Positions 25,506-35,455 of a stretch of DNA of 64,000 bases are shown here, one piece after another. Location of the stretch: positions 170,991-234,990 of the forward strand of contig NZ_JYDE01000020.1 in the NCBI RefSeq assembly GCF_003263515.1. Direction: 5' to 3'. Source of the stretch: Rahnella inusitata (GTDB taxonomy: Bacteria; Pseudomonadota; Gammaproteobacteria; Enterobacterales; Enterobacteriaceae). How positions within the stretch are numbered: position 1 is the stretch's first letter; every line of letters begins with the position of its first letter. The notes below the pieces were generated by a model. The model searched no databases, had not been told where the DNA came from, and saw only the letters and a list, made by a program, of their open reading frames with translations. Position numbers and translations under genes: made by a program.

Positions 25506-25530
25506 AACGCCGCAAGGCGTTTTTTGTTTT
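25506..25530 (+). terminator. Rho-independent terminator of manA
   Basis: AACGCC, loop GCAA, GGCGTT is followed by TTTTTGTTTT. A second, weaker inverted repeat (AAATTGAGGC 25440-25449 with GCCTCAATTT 25455-25464) precedes it. Transcription of manA should end here, leaving ydgA with its own promoter. Confidence 0.75.
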
Positions 25531-25559
25531 CGAGACATTTCATAAGGATAAACAGAGAT

Positions 25560-27098
25560 ATGAAGAAGTCGTTAGTCGCTGTAAGCGTCATTGTGGTCCT
25601 TGGCGCAGCCTGGACAGGCGTCTCGTGGTACACGGGTAAACTCATTGAGCAGCATATGGATGAGGAAGTCGCCGCGGCCAACACCCAGTTGCAGACTGCC
25701 TTCCCGAAAGCCGGTCTGAAAGTCAGCTATCAGGATTATCATCGCGGGCTGTTCAGCAGCAAACTGCGCATCGTTCTGCAACCTGACGCCGCTGCGGCTA
25801 CCGCGGGTACCAGCGCGTTGAAAACTGGCGATGAAATCGCGTTTATCGAAACCATCGATCACGGCCCTTTCCCTGCGGCTCAGTTGAAGAAATTCAACCT
25901 GATCCCAAGCATGGCGTCGGTGCATTCCGAACTGCAAAACACGCCAACGCTGAAACCACTGTTTGACGTGACCAAAGGCCGTTCGCTAATCACCGCAGAC
26001 AGCCGTGTGTCCTACAGCGGTGCAAGTTCTTCGGCTATCGACATCATTCCGGTGACTTACCAGAAAGAAGACAGCCAGCTGCAATTCTCCGGCGGTACGG
26101 TGAATGTGGATGTAGATAAAGAACTGACGGCGATGAAGCTGAAAAGTAACATCGACAGCGTAGCGATCACGTCTAAAAACCAGTGGGGCCAGCTTGAGAA
26201 AGTGACGCTTAGCGGTTTTGACATGGACAGCGATACCCAACAGGGTAAATTCCAGGTCGGTGTGGGCGATCAAAACCTGAACGTGAAACAGATCCTGGTT
26301 AACGTTGACGGTAAAGACGCCGTCTCGTTGGAAAACTTCAAGCTGGTGAGCAAATTCTCTGAGAACGGCAATAACATTGGCGGCCAGCAGGATTACACCC
26401 TTGATGCACTGAAAATTCAGGGTGCTGATTTCGGTTCTGCAAAACTGTCCCTGAAGCTGGATAAGCTGGACGGTGCGGCTCTGAAACAGTTTGCTGATAA
26501 CTACAACCAGCAATCGCGCGCCCTGCTGATGCAGCAAGGTGAACTGGATCCGCAGGTGTATCAACAACAAGCTGCTGACCTGGTGCTGGCAAACCTGCCA
26601 TTACTGCTTAAAGGTAACCCGAGCATCAGCATTGCTCCGCTGAGCTGGAAAAACAGCAAAGGCGAAAGTACCTTCAACCTGCAGCTGGATCTGAAAGATC
26701 CGTCCGCAACGCCTGCACAAACTCAGGACCAGATGCTGTCTCAGCTGGTCAGCAAGATCGACGCTAAACTGTCCATACCGCTGCCAATGGCGACTGAGGT
26801 CACCACGCAGGTCGCGAAACTGGAAGGTTACACCGGCGATGATGCCACCAAACTGGCACAGCAGCAGGTTCAGGGTATCGCAGCCATGGGCCAGATGTTT
26901 AAACTGACCACGGTCAAAGATGACACCATTTCCAGCAGCTTCAGCTATGCCGACAATCAGGTTGATCTGAACGGTCAGAAAATGACGTTGCAGGAATTTG
27001 CCGGTCTGTTTGGCATCTTCGGCGGTTCTGTTGCTCAGCCACAGACAGAAGCCCCGGCGCCTCTGGCACCGCCGGTTGCACCGGTTCCGGCTCAGTAA
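25560..27098 (+). CDS. ydgA: YdgA family (DUF945) protein
   Basis: A 512-residue protein, near the 502 of E. coli YdgA. A single N-terminal hydrophobic segment (residues 4-22, LVAVSVIVVLGAAWTGVSWYTG) anchors a large periplasmic region with the DUF945 pattern FSSKLRIVLQ, ETIDHGPFPAAQL and a repetitive beta-rich body. The C terminus is Pro/Ala-rich (QTEAPAPLAPPVAPVP). The function is unestablished; the E. coli protein has been found in the inner membrane and periplasm. The start at 25560 with AAGGAT upstream gives the expected signal anchor; an earlier Met at 25482 lies in the manA terminator. Confidence 0.9.
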   Translation: MKKSLVAVSVIVVLGAAWTGVSWYTGKLIEQHMDEEVAAANTQLQTAFPKAGLKVSYQDYHRGLFSSKLRIVLQPDAAAATAGTSALKTGDEIAFIETIDHGPFPAAQLKKFNLIPSMASVHSELQNTPTLKPLFDVTKGRSLITADSRVSYSGASSSAIDIIPVTYQKEDSQLQFSGGTVNVDVDKELTAMKLKSNIDSVAITSKNQWGQLEKVTLSGFDMDSDTQQGKFQVGVGDQNLNVKQILVNVDGKDAVSLENFKLVSKFSENGNNIGGQQDYTLDALKIQGADFGSAKLSLKLDKLDGAALKQFADNYNQQSRALLMQQGELDPQVYQQQAADLVLANLPLLLKGNPSISIAPLSWKNSKGESTFNLQLDLKDPSATPAQTQDQMLSQLVSKIDAKLSIPLPMATEVTTQVAKLEGYTGDDATKLAQQQVQGIAAMGQMFKLTTVKDDTISSSFSYADNQVDLNGQKMTLQEFAGLFGIFGGSVAQPQTEAPAPLAPPVAPVPAQ

Positions 27099-27138
27099 CT
27101 GACGCAACGCTGTTAAAAGGCGTTCTGAGCTGCAAATG

Positions 27139-27172
27139 AAAGAGGGGGATCATCCGATCCCCCTCTTTTTTA
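27139..27172. terminator. Bidirectional terminator between ydgA and bcsC
   Basis: AAAGAGGGGGATC (27139-27151) and GATCCCCCTCTTT (27156-27168) are perfect 13-bp arms with a 4-base loop. A T-run follows on the + strand and A bases precede the stem, so it can serve both convergent genes. Confidence 0.9.
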
Positions 27173-27187
27173 TTTCATTTTTACGTC

Positions 27188-30100
27188 TTATTTAAAGTCA
27201 GCGTAAGGTGTTAAAGGCTGCGGAGGCATATCCAGATCGCCCTGCCATCCGCCCAGCGAATATCGGGCGTAAAGCAGATAGTGACTCGGCGTGTAATCTT
27301 TCGCCTGCTGAATGTCCACGCCTGCCCCGACCGTCCAGTGCGAACTCACCCTTCTTTCCAGCAGCGCCTGCACGGTATAACCGAAACCGGAACCGCTGCT
27401 GCCTGAATCAACCGCCGTTTTATCCGTTTCATTGTTCATCACCGTATCCGCCACCAGACTTTGGATCGGATAACGCGTCTGATCGCGGGTGGAAGAACGC
27501 GACCAGGAGACCGAACCGCCCAGCTGCCATGACCAGTTTTCGGTGCGCTGACGATAATTCACCGGTACCGCCAGAGAAAAATATTGCTGCGGGCTGTAAT
27601 AACCGCCCTGTCCCAGCGTATAGCCGCTGAGATCTTTCTGGTAATGCCAGACCATCGAACTCAGGCCGACGGTCGCCCGCCGGTTATCTTCATTGATGAC
27701 TTTGTAGTAATAGCCGCCCATCAGCCTTTCGCGGGTGTTATCCGCCACGTTCTCGCCGGTCAACTGATGCGCGCTGAGATCGGCCCACACGCCGTTGGCC
27801 TCACCCTGGTCGTAACTCAGGCCGAGACTGGCACCGGTTGCGCGAACGCCACCCCAGGTGGTATTCGTACCGGGGTCTTTCGCACCGGCAAAAGACAGTA
27901 ATGAGCTGGAAATCGGACGGCGTGAAACGGTGGTCGTCCAGCCGATTTGATGCCAGTCACCGCTGTACGCCAGCCCGCCGACCCAGTCCACTACTTCAAA
28001 TCCGAGCGGCGTGGTGCCTAAATCCCCTTTCCATGTTTCGTTTTCCCAGCCTGCTGCCAGGCTCAGGCCGTTAGCATTCTGGCTGCGGTAACGGCGGCAT
28101 TCAGATCTGATGTCGCCACAGGTGCCGAAGCTTTCATCATAATTGCCGTTCTGACCGTCAAACGTGCCCGCATCCATCCGCACCCAGTCGGCGCGCAGGA
28201 ATCCGCGTCCATGATAGACCGGCATATCCGCCTGGAACATCATGGTGTTGGCCGTCAGATCGGATTTTCCCGGCGTGCCGCTTGATGTCCAGGAATCGTT
28301 ATCCACCGTGAAATTCACATCCTGCTGACGGTATAAGTCATGGGCATCGGCGCGTATCCCGCGTTTCAACCAGTCGTCCGCGGCGTTATTACGGGTCAGA
28401 CGGGTATAGCCGTCGTTGTCTTGCGGCACGCTGTCGGTTATCCCGCTGGCCACCATCGCCTGTCCGTAATCCTGACGCGCGAGATCCGGCTGACCGAGCT
28501 GCTGCTCGACATTCGCCGCATTGCGGTAAATCAGCGCCTTGTCCTGACCGGCCGGTTGCGAACGTGCAGATATCTTCAGTGGCTGTAATAACGCATAGGC
28601 TTTGGTCGTTTCACCGACGTCCAGCCAGGCGGTGGCGATGCGGCGTTGCTGATTAAAGCTGAGGCTTTCAGCGGAAAGATTTGCCTGCTGCAAGCGCTGT
28701 TTCGCCAGCGCCGTATTGCCCGATGCCAGTGCGGTATCAATGCCGGTGAACGTTTTATCGAGCCCGATACGCTGCGCCATTTCGCGCATATTGGCGTCCC
28801 ACGTCGTTTCCGGCAGGGTGTGTAAATGGCGTAAAGCGGCATCGTCGCGATCTGAACCGGAGAGATACAGCGCATAAGCGTAGACCTGCTGCGGATCCGC
28901 CGGCTTCTTAGCAGCCAGATGTGCAAACGCCGCGTCGGCTTTCGCCGGTTCCCCCGCTTCGCGCAGCGCATTGGCGTAATGGTAAGTGCTCCAGACATCA
29001 TCAGGATTGAGTTTCAATACCTCAGCATATCGGTTGGCCGCCTGATGCCACTGGCGCTCCGACACATATTTCTCTGCCTGCGCGGTCAGCATATCGCTTT
29101 GCAAACTCTTCTGACGATCGCTGAGTCTGGCTCGTGACGTCGCAGACAGGGTATTGAGATAATCGAGCGCCTTTTGCGGTGACTGACGCTGATAGATATT
29201 CACCAGCCCGCGCTCGGCGCTGCCGTTGTTGGGTTCGAGAGACAGTGCGCGGCGGTATGCCTGTTCGGCGAGCGGGTCGTTTTTGCGCATTACAGCGACG
29301 TCACCGAGGCCAATCTGCGCCCAGGGATCGCGGGTATCGGTACGTTGTGCCTGTTTATAGGCAGCCTCTGCCTGCTCAGGCTGCCCGGCTTTCAGTGCTT
29401 TATCACCCTGCTCGATTTTGAGCCAGTAACTGTTGGTCTGGATCAGACTGTTCCATTTGTCGGCGTTGTAGCCATTCTGTTCGGCAGCTTTGGCACGCTG
29501 AAACATCGCGAGCGCCTGCTGACGGTTACCCGAGCGGGAATACGCCAGTCCCATTGCGCCCAGAACTTCGGCGTCATTCGGTTGTTCCTGCAAGGCTTGC
29601 CTGAGCGGTGCAATCGCCGCCGTCGAACCGCCTTTCTCTATCTGCGCCAGCCCTTTGACGCGCGCCTGATAATGAGGATCTGCCAGCATGGCCTGCTGAC
29701 GCTGCAGTTCCTGCTGCGCAGCAATCACCTGCGGGCCGGTATCAAAGGTGGTGATAAACTGCTGCAACGCATCGACGCTGGCATTGCCGACCGGCTGCGC
29801 CTTGATGCGCGCCAGCCAAAGATCCGCCGCCGGTGATCGCCCTTCATTGGTGGTGGCTACCTGTTTGACCAGACCGACCGCCTGGGCATTGTCTCCGGCA
29901 TCAAAGGCCATTTGCGCCAGTTGCAGGCGCAGCTGAACGTCACCGGGATACTGATTATTCAGTGTCTGAAGCTGCGCTTGCGCACGGGCTTTCTGCCCCG
30001 GAAGACGCGCGACTAACTGCCAGTATTCCACCGCTAAATCCAGCGTCGGCGGTTGCCCCTGAAACAGCGTGTCGTACTGCGCTTTGGCTTCATCGAGACG

Positions 30101-30526
30101 TCCGGCCGTTGCCAGTAAACGCGTCTGTTGCAGTTTTTGCTGCATTTCCGGTGAGGCGATGTGCAGGCTCAGTTGCGCCTGACGGTATTCGGCAGAGCCC
30201 GGCGCAACCTGCTGAATTTTCTCCAGCTGCTGTTTCGCCTGTGCCTGATTCCCTTCGCGCAGGAAAAGACGCAAACGGGCGGAAAGTACCTGCGGATTTT
30301 GCGGATCCATCAGTTCGAGTCGGAACAGCGACTGACGCACCAGATCTTCCTGATGGCTGGCCTCGCCGACCCGCACCTGCTCCAGCAACCATTGCTCTGG
30401 CGACACTACCGGCGCAGCGCCCGCCGGGGTGTGCAAAAGTACCAGCCCCAGTGTCAGGGCCAGTCGGTTAAAGGTGAGCGGCGTATTACGACAAGTTTTC
30501 ACGCGCTTATTCCTGATCGTCTTCAT
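27188..30526 (-). CDS. bcsC: BcsC, outer-membrane cellulose secretion protein
   Basis: A 1112-residue protein (E. coli 1157). After a long-n-region signal peptide (hydrophobic LALTLGLVLLHTPAGA, about residues 22-38) come tandem tetratricopeptide repeats to about residue 700, with repeats such as AQIGLGDVAVMRKNDPLAEQAYRRALSLEPNN. The last 350 residues form an outer-membrane beta-barrel with DADMP-like ending. The TPR part bridges the periplasm and binds peptidoglycan and polymer; the barrel exports cellulose. The start overlaps the bcsB stop by 20 bp, so bcsZ, which normally lies between bcsB and bcsC, is missing. Confidence 0.95.
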   Translation of the reverse strand: MKTIRNKRVKTCRNTPLTFNRLALTLGLVLLHTPAGAAPVVSPEQWLLEQVRVGEASHQEDLVRQSLFRLELMDPQNPQVLSARLRLFLREGNQAQAKQQLEKIQQVAPGSAEYRQAQLSLHIASPEMQQKLQQTRLLATAGRLDEAKAQYDTLFQGQPPTLDLAVEYWQLVARLPGQKARAQAQLQTLNNQYPGDVQLRLQLAQMAFDAGDNAQAVGLVKQVATTNEGRSPAADLWLARIKAQPVGNASVDALQQFITTFDTGPQVIAAQQELQRQQAMLADPHYQARVKGLAQIEKGGSTAAIAPLRQALQEQPNDAEVLGAMGLAYSRSGNRQQALAMFQRAKAAEQNGYNADKWNSLIQTNSYWLKIEQGDKALKAGQPEQAEAAYKQAQRTDTRDPWAQIGLGDVAVMRKNDPLAEQAYRRALSLEPNNGSAERGLVNIYQRQSPQKALDYLNTLSATSRARLSDRQKSLQSDMLTAQAEKYVSERQWHQAANRYAEVLKLNPDDVWSTYHYANALREAGEPAKADAAFAHLAAKKPADPQQVYAYALYLSGSDRDDAALRHLHTLPETTWDANMREMAQRIGLDKTFTGIDTALASGNTALAKQRLQQANLSAESLSFNQQRRIATAWLDVGETTKAYALLQPLKISARSQPAGQDKALIYRNAANVEQQLGQPDLARQDYGQAMVASGITDSVPQDNDGYTRLTRNNAADDWLKRGIRADAHDLYRQQDVNFTVDNDSWTSSGTPGKSDLTANTMMFQADMPVYHGRGFLRADWVRMDAGTFDGQNGNYDESFGTCGDIRSECRRYRSQNANGLSLAAGWENETWKGDLGTTPLGFEVVDWVGGLAYSGDWHQIGWTTTVSRRPISSSLLSFAGAKDPGTNTTWGGVRATGASLGLSYDQGEANGVWADLSAHQLTGENVADNTRERLMGGYYYKVINEDNRRATVGLSSMVWHYQKDLSGYTLGQGGYYSPQQYFSLAVPVNYRQRTENWSWQLGGSVSWSRSSTRDQTRYPIQSLVADTVMNNETDKTAVDSGSSGSGFGYTVQALLERRVSSHWTVGAGVDIQQAKDYTPSHYLLYARYSLGGWQGDLDMPPQPLTPYADFK

Positions 30527-32843
30527 GCAGACGACGACGGCTTAACGTACGCAGACCGGTCCACAGCAGAATAGTCGCCAGAATCACCACGATCACTGCC
30601 ATAAAGGCCAATAAAACCGGATGGGTGGCCAGCGCATTCCAGACGCGCTCCCACCACGGCAGATGCCCGACGTAATAGGTATCGCCGACCCGCAGGCTGC
30701 TGGTACCGGAATCACGCACTACCGCCACGGAGCCATAAATCAGCGCGCGCTGTTTGGTATCCTGCAATGACGTGTTCAGCATGTCGAAGCCCTGCTGACC
30801 GTTTGCCATCAGGGCCACCACGCTGCGCTGATCGAAATACGGCGACTGCAAACCGACGACAGCAGCAATAGGCCCCTGCGCGGTAATTTGCGCGCTGGCA
30901 TCGACGCGGGCGTCGCTGGCCGGAGCGGTATTATCCGGCAACGGCGTCTGGCGGATTGGCGTATTGATTGCATCCCGTGCGGCGTTAATCAGCAGGTTGG
31001 CTTTCTTGTCATCCCGCATACTGTCATCACGTAAATCGGCAGGCAATGCGCCGATCACCAGCAAATCGGCATCGGTCGTTTTAGCTTTCGCTGCATCTTC
31101 CGTAAGGCCGACACCCAGCGCCGGATAACCGGTCAGCGCGCCGATATTCCCCATTGCATTCAGCAACGTGGTCAGCTGCACCGGCTGCGGCTGTGGCTGA
31201 ACGACTACCAGCGTCTGAGACAAATCCGCCATCCGGCTGAACGGGAAACCGGCGTTGGCAAATGCCCGCAGATCCGGCATCGCCATGAAGTGACGGTAAC
31301 CGGAGAAATCAATGGTCGAGCTGTCGTCGATCACCACATGATTGGGCACTGTCGTATAGGTTTCGCAGCGACCTTCCGTTCCGCTCGCCAGCAGCGAGGT
31401 GTAATCAAAATCAAAACGCATCTGGTTTACCGCGCCGAGTTTCAGCGCCGGAATATTCAGGTCTTTGCTGCCATCGAGCAGCCCCTGCAACAGCGACAGA
31501 TGCAACAATTGTGAATCTTCATCGTGACCGGTTTTGAGGGTCAGATCCTGCATAAACTGGTTATTCAGGCTGATGCTCAACCGCGAGGTGTTTTTCAGCT
31601 GCGGCGAGGTGTAGCGGTACTTAAGCCGCATATCAATGCCTGAACTGCTGATGAGGAACAGATCCGGCGGCAAATTAATATTCAGGGTGATCGGGTTCGG
31701 CTGAATTCCGTCCGACTGTAACTGTTCGGCGTACTGTTTCAATTCCCCGAAATTCATCGGGCGGTCGGTACGCACCCAGTTTGGCGCATCGTAAGGCTGA
31801 CGAGCCTGAATCTGTTCGACTTTATCCACGCCCACGGTCTGCCCGCGGAACAGGATATTCCCCTGCGCAATCCCTTTCACGGCGGTCAGCAAATCCTGAT
31901 CGTCGCGACCGAGAACCAGCAGCATTTTAACGTACGGATTATCCGGATGACTCATCATCTCCACTACCGGTCCTTTCACCGGCGGCAGATCTTTGAGGAA
32001 ATCCGGGCGCTTATCGTTGGTGGCGAAAATCACCCCGTGGCTGTCCGGCAACTGGTTATAAAGCGCAGGGAACGACTGACCGCGCCACTGCGCTTTGGTG
32101 CCGAACCATGAGGCCAGAATGGCCGCCGCCTGTTGTTGCGTGGCATCAGGGGACGCCGCAAAGACCATCGGCAGATCCAGCGGACGGCTGTCACGCGCAT
32201 CGAAGAACGGCACCGGGAAATGCGCCAGATCGTTACTCAGCGGCAGCTTCTGGTATTGCAGGCTGAGCGAACTGCCCTTGCCGAGCTCCAGCCACAGCGT
32301 GCTGTTGGCCGGGTTCTCACAGACGTTTTGATAATGGCCGATGAACTCCAGACGGATGCGGTTGAAGTCGGTGACGTAGCGCGGATCAATCGTCATTTGC
32401 AGGTGGTTTTTCTTACCAAGCTGGTCTTTATCGATGACTTCCACGCCCATCAGCTGGTCGTTGAGATACACCTTGAGGTGCGACTGTACCGGGATAAGCG
32501 ACGGCGACGGCGTGAATTCCAGATTCAGCGTGGCCTGCGTCACCACTTCATCACTGCGCACACCGAACTCAATCTGCCCGTTGGGCTGAATGCCGCGCAA
32601 GGTAATCGCGCCTGGCGTCGGCGCCACATCGGCAAACGGCAGCGTCAGGCTGCGCACCGGTGCGCCGGGGATAATCATCGGATTGACCGCAGGCGCAACC
32701 ATCGGCAACGCTACCTGAGGTGCGCTTGTGTCCGCCTGAGGTGCGATGGCCGCAGCCTGCTCACTGAACGCGGGCGCCACAGAACCCAAAGCCAGCGTCA
32801 TCAGCGCGGAGGCCACTAAAGTCGTCAAAGGAAGTCTTTTCAT
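30507..32843 (-). CDS. bcsB: BcsB, periplasmic subunit of cellulose synthase
   Basis: A 778-residue protein (E. coli 779). The signal peptide (MKRLPLTTLVASALMTLALGSVAPAFS region, cleaved near residue 28) is followed by two repeats of carbohydrate-binding plus flavodoxin-like domains, for example LNLEFTPSPSLIPVQSHLKVYLND, and one C-terminal membrane helix (about residues 745-768) before RRRLHEDD. BcsB forms the crown that guides the nascent glucan and activates BcsA. Its ATG shares one base with the bcsA stop (TAATG), which indicates translational coupling. Confidence 0.95.
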   Translation of the reverse strand: MKRLPLTTLVASALMTLALGSVAPAFSEQAAAIAPQADTSAPQVALPMVAPAVNPMIIPGAPVRSLTLPFADVAPTPGAITLRGIQPNGQIEFGVRSDEVVTQATLNLEFTPSPSLIPVQSHLKVYLNDQLMGVEVIDKDQLGKKNHLQMTIDPRYVTDFNRIRLEFIGHYQNVCENPANSTLWLELGKGSSLSLQYQKLPLSNDLAHFPVPFFDARDSRPLDLPMVFAASPDATQQQAAAILASWFGTKAQWRGQSFPALYNQLPDSHGVIFATNDKRPDFLKDLPPVKGPVVEMMSHPDNPYVKMLLVLGRDDQDLLTAVKGIAQGNILFRGQTVGVDKVEQIQARQPYDAPNWVRTDRPMNFGELKQYAEQLQSDGIQPNPITLNINLPPDLFLISSSGIDMRLKYRYTSPQLKNTSRLSISLNNQFMQDLTLKTGHDEDSQLLHLSLLQGLLDGSKDLNIPALKLGAVNQMRFDFDYTSLLASGTEGRCETYTTVPNHVVIDDSSTIDFSGYRHFMAMPDLRAFANAGFPFSRMADLSQTLVVVQPQPQPVQLTTLLNAMGNIGALTGYPALGVGLTEDAAKAKTTDADLLVIGALPADLRDDSMRDDKKANLLINAARDAINTPIRQTPLPDNTAPASDARVDASAQITAQGPIAAVVGLQSPYFDQRSVVALMANGQQGFDMLNTSLQDTKQRALIYGSVAVVRDSGTSSLRVGDTYYVGHLPWWERVWNALATHPVLLAFMAVIVVILATILLWTGLRTLSRRRLHEDDQE

Positions 32844-35455
32844 TATTTTGTCATCATCAGGGTTGATTCATCAGGCTGAACGGACAGCGGCGGATTACGT
32901 GGGGCGAAAGACAATAGCCAGCTGCCAACTGACTGGGTTTTGGCGGCCAGCGGACGGTAGCGTTGCGGGGCGATATCCAGCATGCGCAAATAACCGCGAA
33001 TACCCAGCCCCAGCACTTCGCGCAGACTTTCCATTGGCTTGTCTTCCGGGAAACTGTCCTCACGCAATACCCAGCTGTCTGCCCGGGCAAACGTACATTG
33101 AATGAAATCGATGTGTTGTTGTGTGGTTAACGGTTGCAACTGCATGCCCATGCTTTTGCCAAACACGCGGCTGACCTGAACCGGGAAAGCATATTCCTGT
33201 AAACCACGATGCAGAATTAAAGTGACGTTGTCACCGGCATTAAAATAGCTGGCACTGTCGGTTTCCAGCCCGACGCCGTTGTCGGAGTAGTCCTGAACGG
33301 TACACACATACAGGTGGCCGTCCGGGCGCAGTAAGGATGCGGGCATTTTGGCTTCGACGCGGTGGGCCTGACGCACCTGCTTGGACTCAAACGCCACAGC
33401 AATCGCGCCGCCCAGAATAATCATGTTGTAAATCACCCACGCCATGCTCACCAGCACAGTCAGCACTTCATCTGCCTGGCCGTAAATCATGCGATAAATA
33501 CCGAAGAACAGCCCGGCCAGATTGAGAAGCATCAGCACCTGATAAGGCCGGCTGATTTTCCAGTCCACGTAAGCATGCTTATTCAGCCCCCCTTTGGCGG
33601 TGACGTTAAAGGTACCGGCATGAGGATTAAACAGCGCCACGGTCGTCGGCCTGGCGATATACCAGGCCAGCACCGTTTCATAAATTTCATTCCAGAAGGA
33701 GTGACGGTATTTCCCCTGCACGCGGGAGTTCGTCAGGCTGGCGTGGATCATATGCGGCAGCACGTACAGCGCGATAGCAAAGGCCGGCGCGTATATCACG
33801 TAGGCATGCATCAGCAGAAACGCCAGCGGCGCGGTGAGGAAGATAAGACGAGGAATACCGGCCAAAAAGTGCATCATGGCGTTGGCATAACACAGCCGCT
33901 GCGCCAGTTTCAGCCCCTTACCAAACAGCGGATTATCCAGACGGAAGATCTGCACCATACCGCGCGCCCAGCGGATCCGCTGACTGACGTGCGCCGCCAG
34001 GCTTTCTGTCGCCAACCCGGCCGCCTGTGGAATGCGGATATACGCCGAACTGTAACCGTGGCGATGCATTCGCAGCGAGGTGTGCGCATCCTCGGTCACC
34101 GTTTCTACCGCAATGCCGCCGATCTCATTGAGCACATCGCGACGCAGCATGGCACAGGAACCGCAAAAGAAGCTGGCGTCCCAAAGATCGTTGCCGTCCT
34201 GCACCAGTCCGTAAAACAGCTCACCTTCATTGGGCGTGCGACGCATGCGCCCGAGGTTACGTTCAAACGGATCCGGCGAGAAGAAGTGATGCGGCGTCTG
34301 CAACATGCTGAGTTTTTTGTCTTTGAAGAACCAGCCGACGGTCAGTTGCAGGAAAGAACGGGTCGGCACGTGGTCGCAGTCAAAAATCGCCACCAGCTCA
34401 CCCTTCGCCTGTTTCAGGGCATGATTGATATTCCCCGCTTTGGCATGCTCGTGGGTTTCGCGGGCGATGTATTTAATTCCAATCTCATGGGCGAAATCGG
34501 CAAACTCCTGCCGGTTGCCGTCATCAAGCAGATAAATTGTCAGCTTGTCCCGAGGCCAGTCCAACCCCAGTGCGGCATACAGCGTCGGTTTCACTACGCT
34601 GAGATCTTCGTTATAAGTGGGGATCATCAGGTCAACGGTGGGCCACGTCGACACATCCACCGGCATCGGCACAGGTTTACGGTTCAGCGGCCAGATGGTC
34701 TGGATGTAACCGAGCACCAGCACCGTCCATGAATAGGTTTCAGCGAACAACAGCAACAAGCCGCAGGTCAGGCTCAGAGGATCGTCCCAGTTGAGGGTCG
34801 AGGTATAGCGCCACCACAGATAGCGGCAGGAAATGGTCAGCGACAAAACGATCATCATCAGCGCCGGAAAACGGCCGGGAATGCGGCGGATAAGCATCGC
34901 GATGCTCCACAGCAACACCACAAAAACAAACTGCGCCGTGTAGCCGAACGGCTGTGAAATACAAAACATCGCCAGAACCAGCGCCACAATACCGGCCAGC
35001 AGCATCAGCACTCGTTTCACTGCGCGATTGAGCGTACTCAGACGGCGGATGACGCGAGCCTCCAGCGGATTCTGCTCCACTTTAACCGGCAGCGCTTCCA
35101 GCCAGCCATAGACTTTGTCACGCAACTGCTGCGGCCAGCGCACGTAGGTAAAACGTTCACGCACACCGTTGGAAGGAAGGATGATCAGCAGCCACAGGCT
35201 TTGCAGCATATAGCGCAACGGGTCAGCGAACTTCGGGTGTTCGGCAGAAATCTGCGGATACCAGCGCGTGCGTTGTGAATTCACGCGCTGCCATGACGGA
35301 GATTCAAAACGCAAGAATAACCAGCCCACAGCAACGCAAAACACCATGACGGCGGCAGCGCTGCGTGATGCGTGATGGCTGCGGTACTGACGATAACGCG
35401 CCTGCAATCCTGATATCACCGGTGGCAACAGCAACAGGTTCAGCAGGCGGCTCAT
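32843..35455 (-). CDS. bcsA: BcsA, UDP-glucose-dependent cellulose synthase catalytic subunit
   Basis: An 870-residue GT2 enzyme (E. coli 872). The glycosyltransferase domain shows DDGNRQEF, DCDHVP (DxD), TEDAHTSLRMHRHGY and QRIRWARGM (Q-x-x-RW) in the right order (about residues 270-520). Eight or so membrane spans surround it. The C-terminal PilZ domain, which binds c-di-GMP, has RQAHRVE and DYSDNGVGLE (about residues 690-740). It polymerises UDP-glucose to beta-1,4-glucan and moves it across the inner membrane. The start at 35455 overlaps the bcsQ stop as ATGA; an upstream Met inside bcsQ is unlikely. A matS site lies in the 3' part. Confidence 0.96.
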   Translation of the reverse strand: MSRLLNLLLLPPVISGLQARYRQYRSHHASRSAAAVMVFCVAVGWLFLRFESPSWQRVNSQRTRWYPQISAEHPKFADPLRYMLQSLWLLIILPSNGVRERFTYVRWPQQLRDKVYGWLEALPVKVEQNPLEARVIRRLSTLNRAVKRVLMLLAGIVALVLAMFCISQPFGYTAQFVFVVLLWSIAMLIRRIPGRFPALMMIVLSLTISCRYLWWRYTSTLNWDDPLSLTCGLLLLFAETYSWTVLVLGYIQTIWPLNRKPVPMPVDVSTWPTVDLMIPTYNEDLSVVKPTLYAALGLDWPRDKLTIYLLDDGNRQEFADFAHEIGIKYIARETHEHAKAGNINHALKQAKGELVAIFDCDHVPTRSFLQLTVGWFFKDKKLSMLQTPHHFFSPDPFERNLGRMRRTPNEGELFYGLVQDGNDLWDASFFCGSCAMLRRDVLNEIGGIAVETVTEDAHTSLRMHRHGYSSAYIRIPQAAGLATESLAAHVSQRIRWARGMVQIFRLDNPLFGKGLKLAQRLCYANAMMHFLAGIPRLIFLTAPLAFLLMHAYVIYAPAFAIALYVLPHMIHASLTNSRVQGKYRHSFWNEIYETVLAWYIARPTTVALFNPHAGTFNVTAKGGLNKHAYVDWKISRPYQVLMLLNLAGLFFGIYRMIYGQADEVLTVLVSMAWVIYNMIILGGAIAVAFESKQVRQAHRVEAKMPASLLRPDGHLYVCTVQDYSDNGVGLETDSASYFNAGDNVTLILHRGLQEYAFPVQVSRVFGKSMGMQLQPLTTQQHIDFIQCTFARADSWVLREDSFPEDKPMESLREVLGLGIRGYLRMLDIAPQRYRPLAAKTQSVGSWLLSFAPRNPPLSVQPDESTLMMTK
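33222..33234. other. matS site (MatP binding)
   Basis: GTGACGTTGTCAC fits GTGACRNYGTCAC exactly. It lies inside bcsA, about 14.7 kb from dif. Confidence 0.85.

Noticed and set aside
33362..34732. 456-residue open frame on the + strand
   Set aside because: It is the antisense of bcsA, His/Arg/Gln-rich as expected from reading a GC-rich gene backwards.
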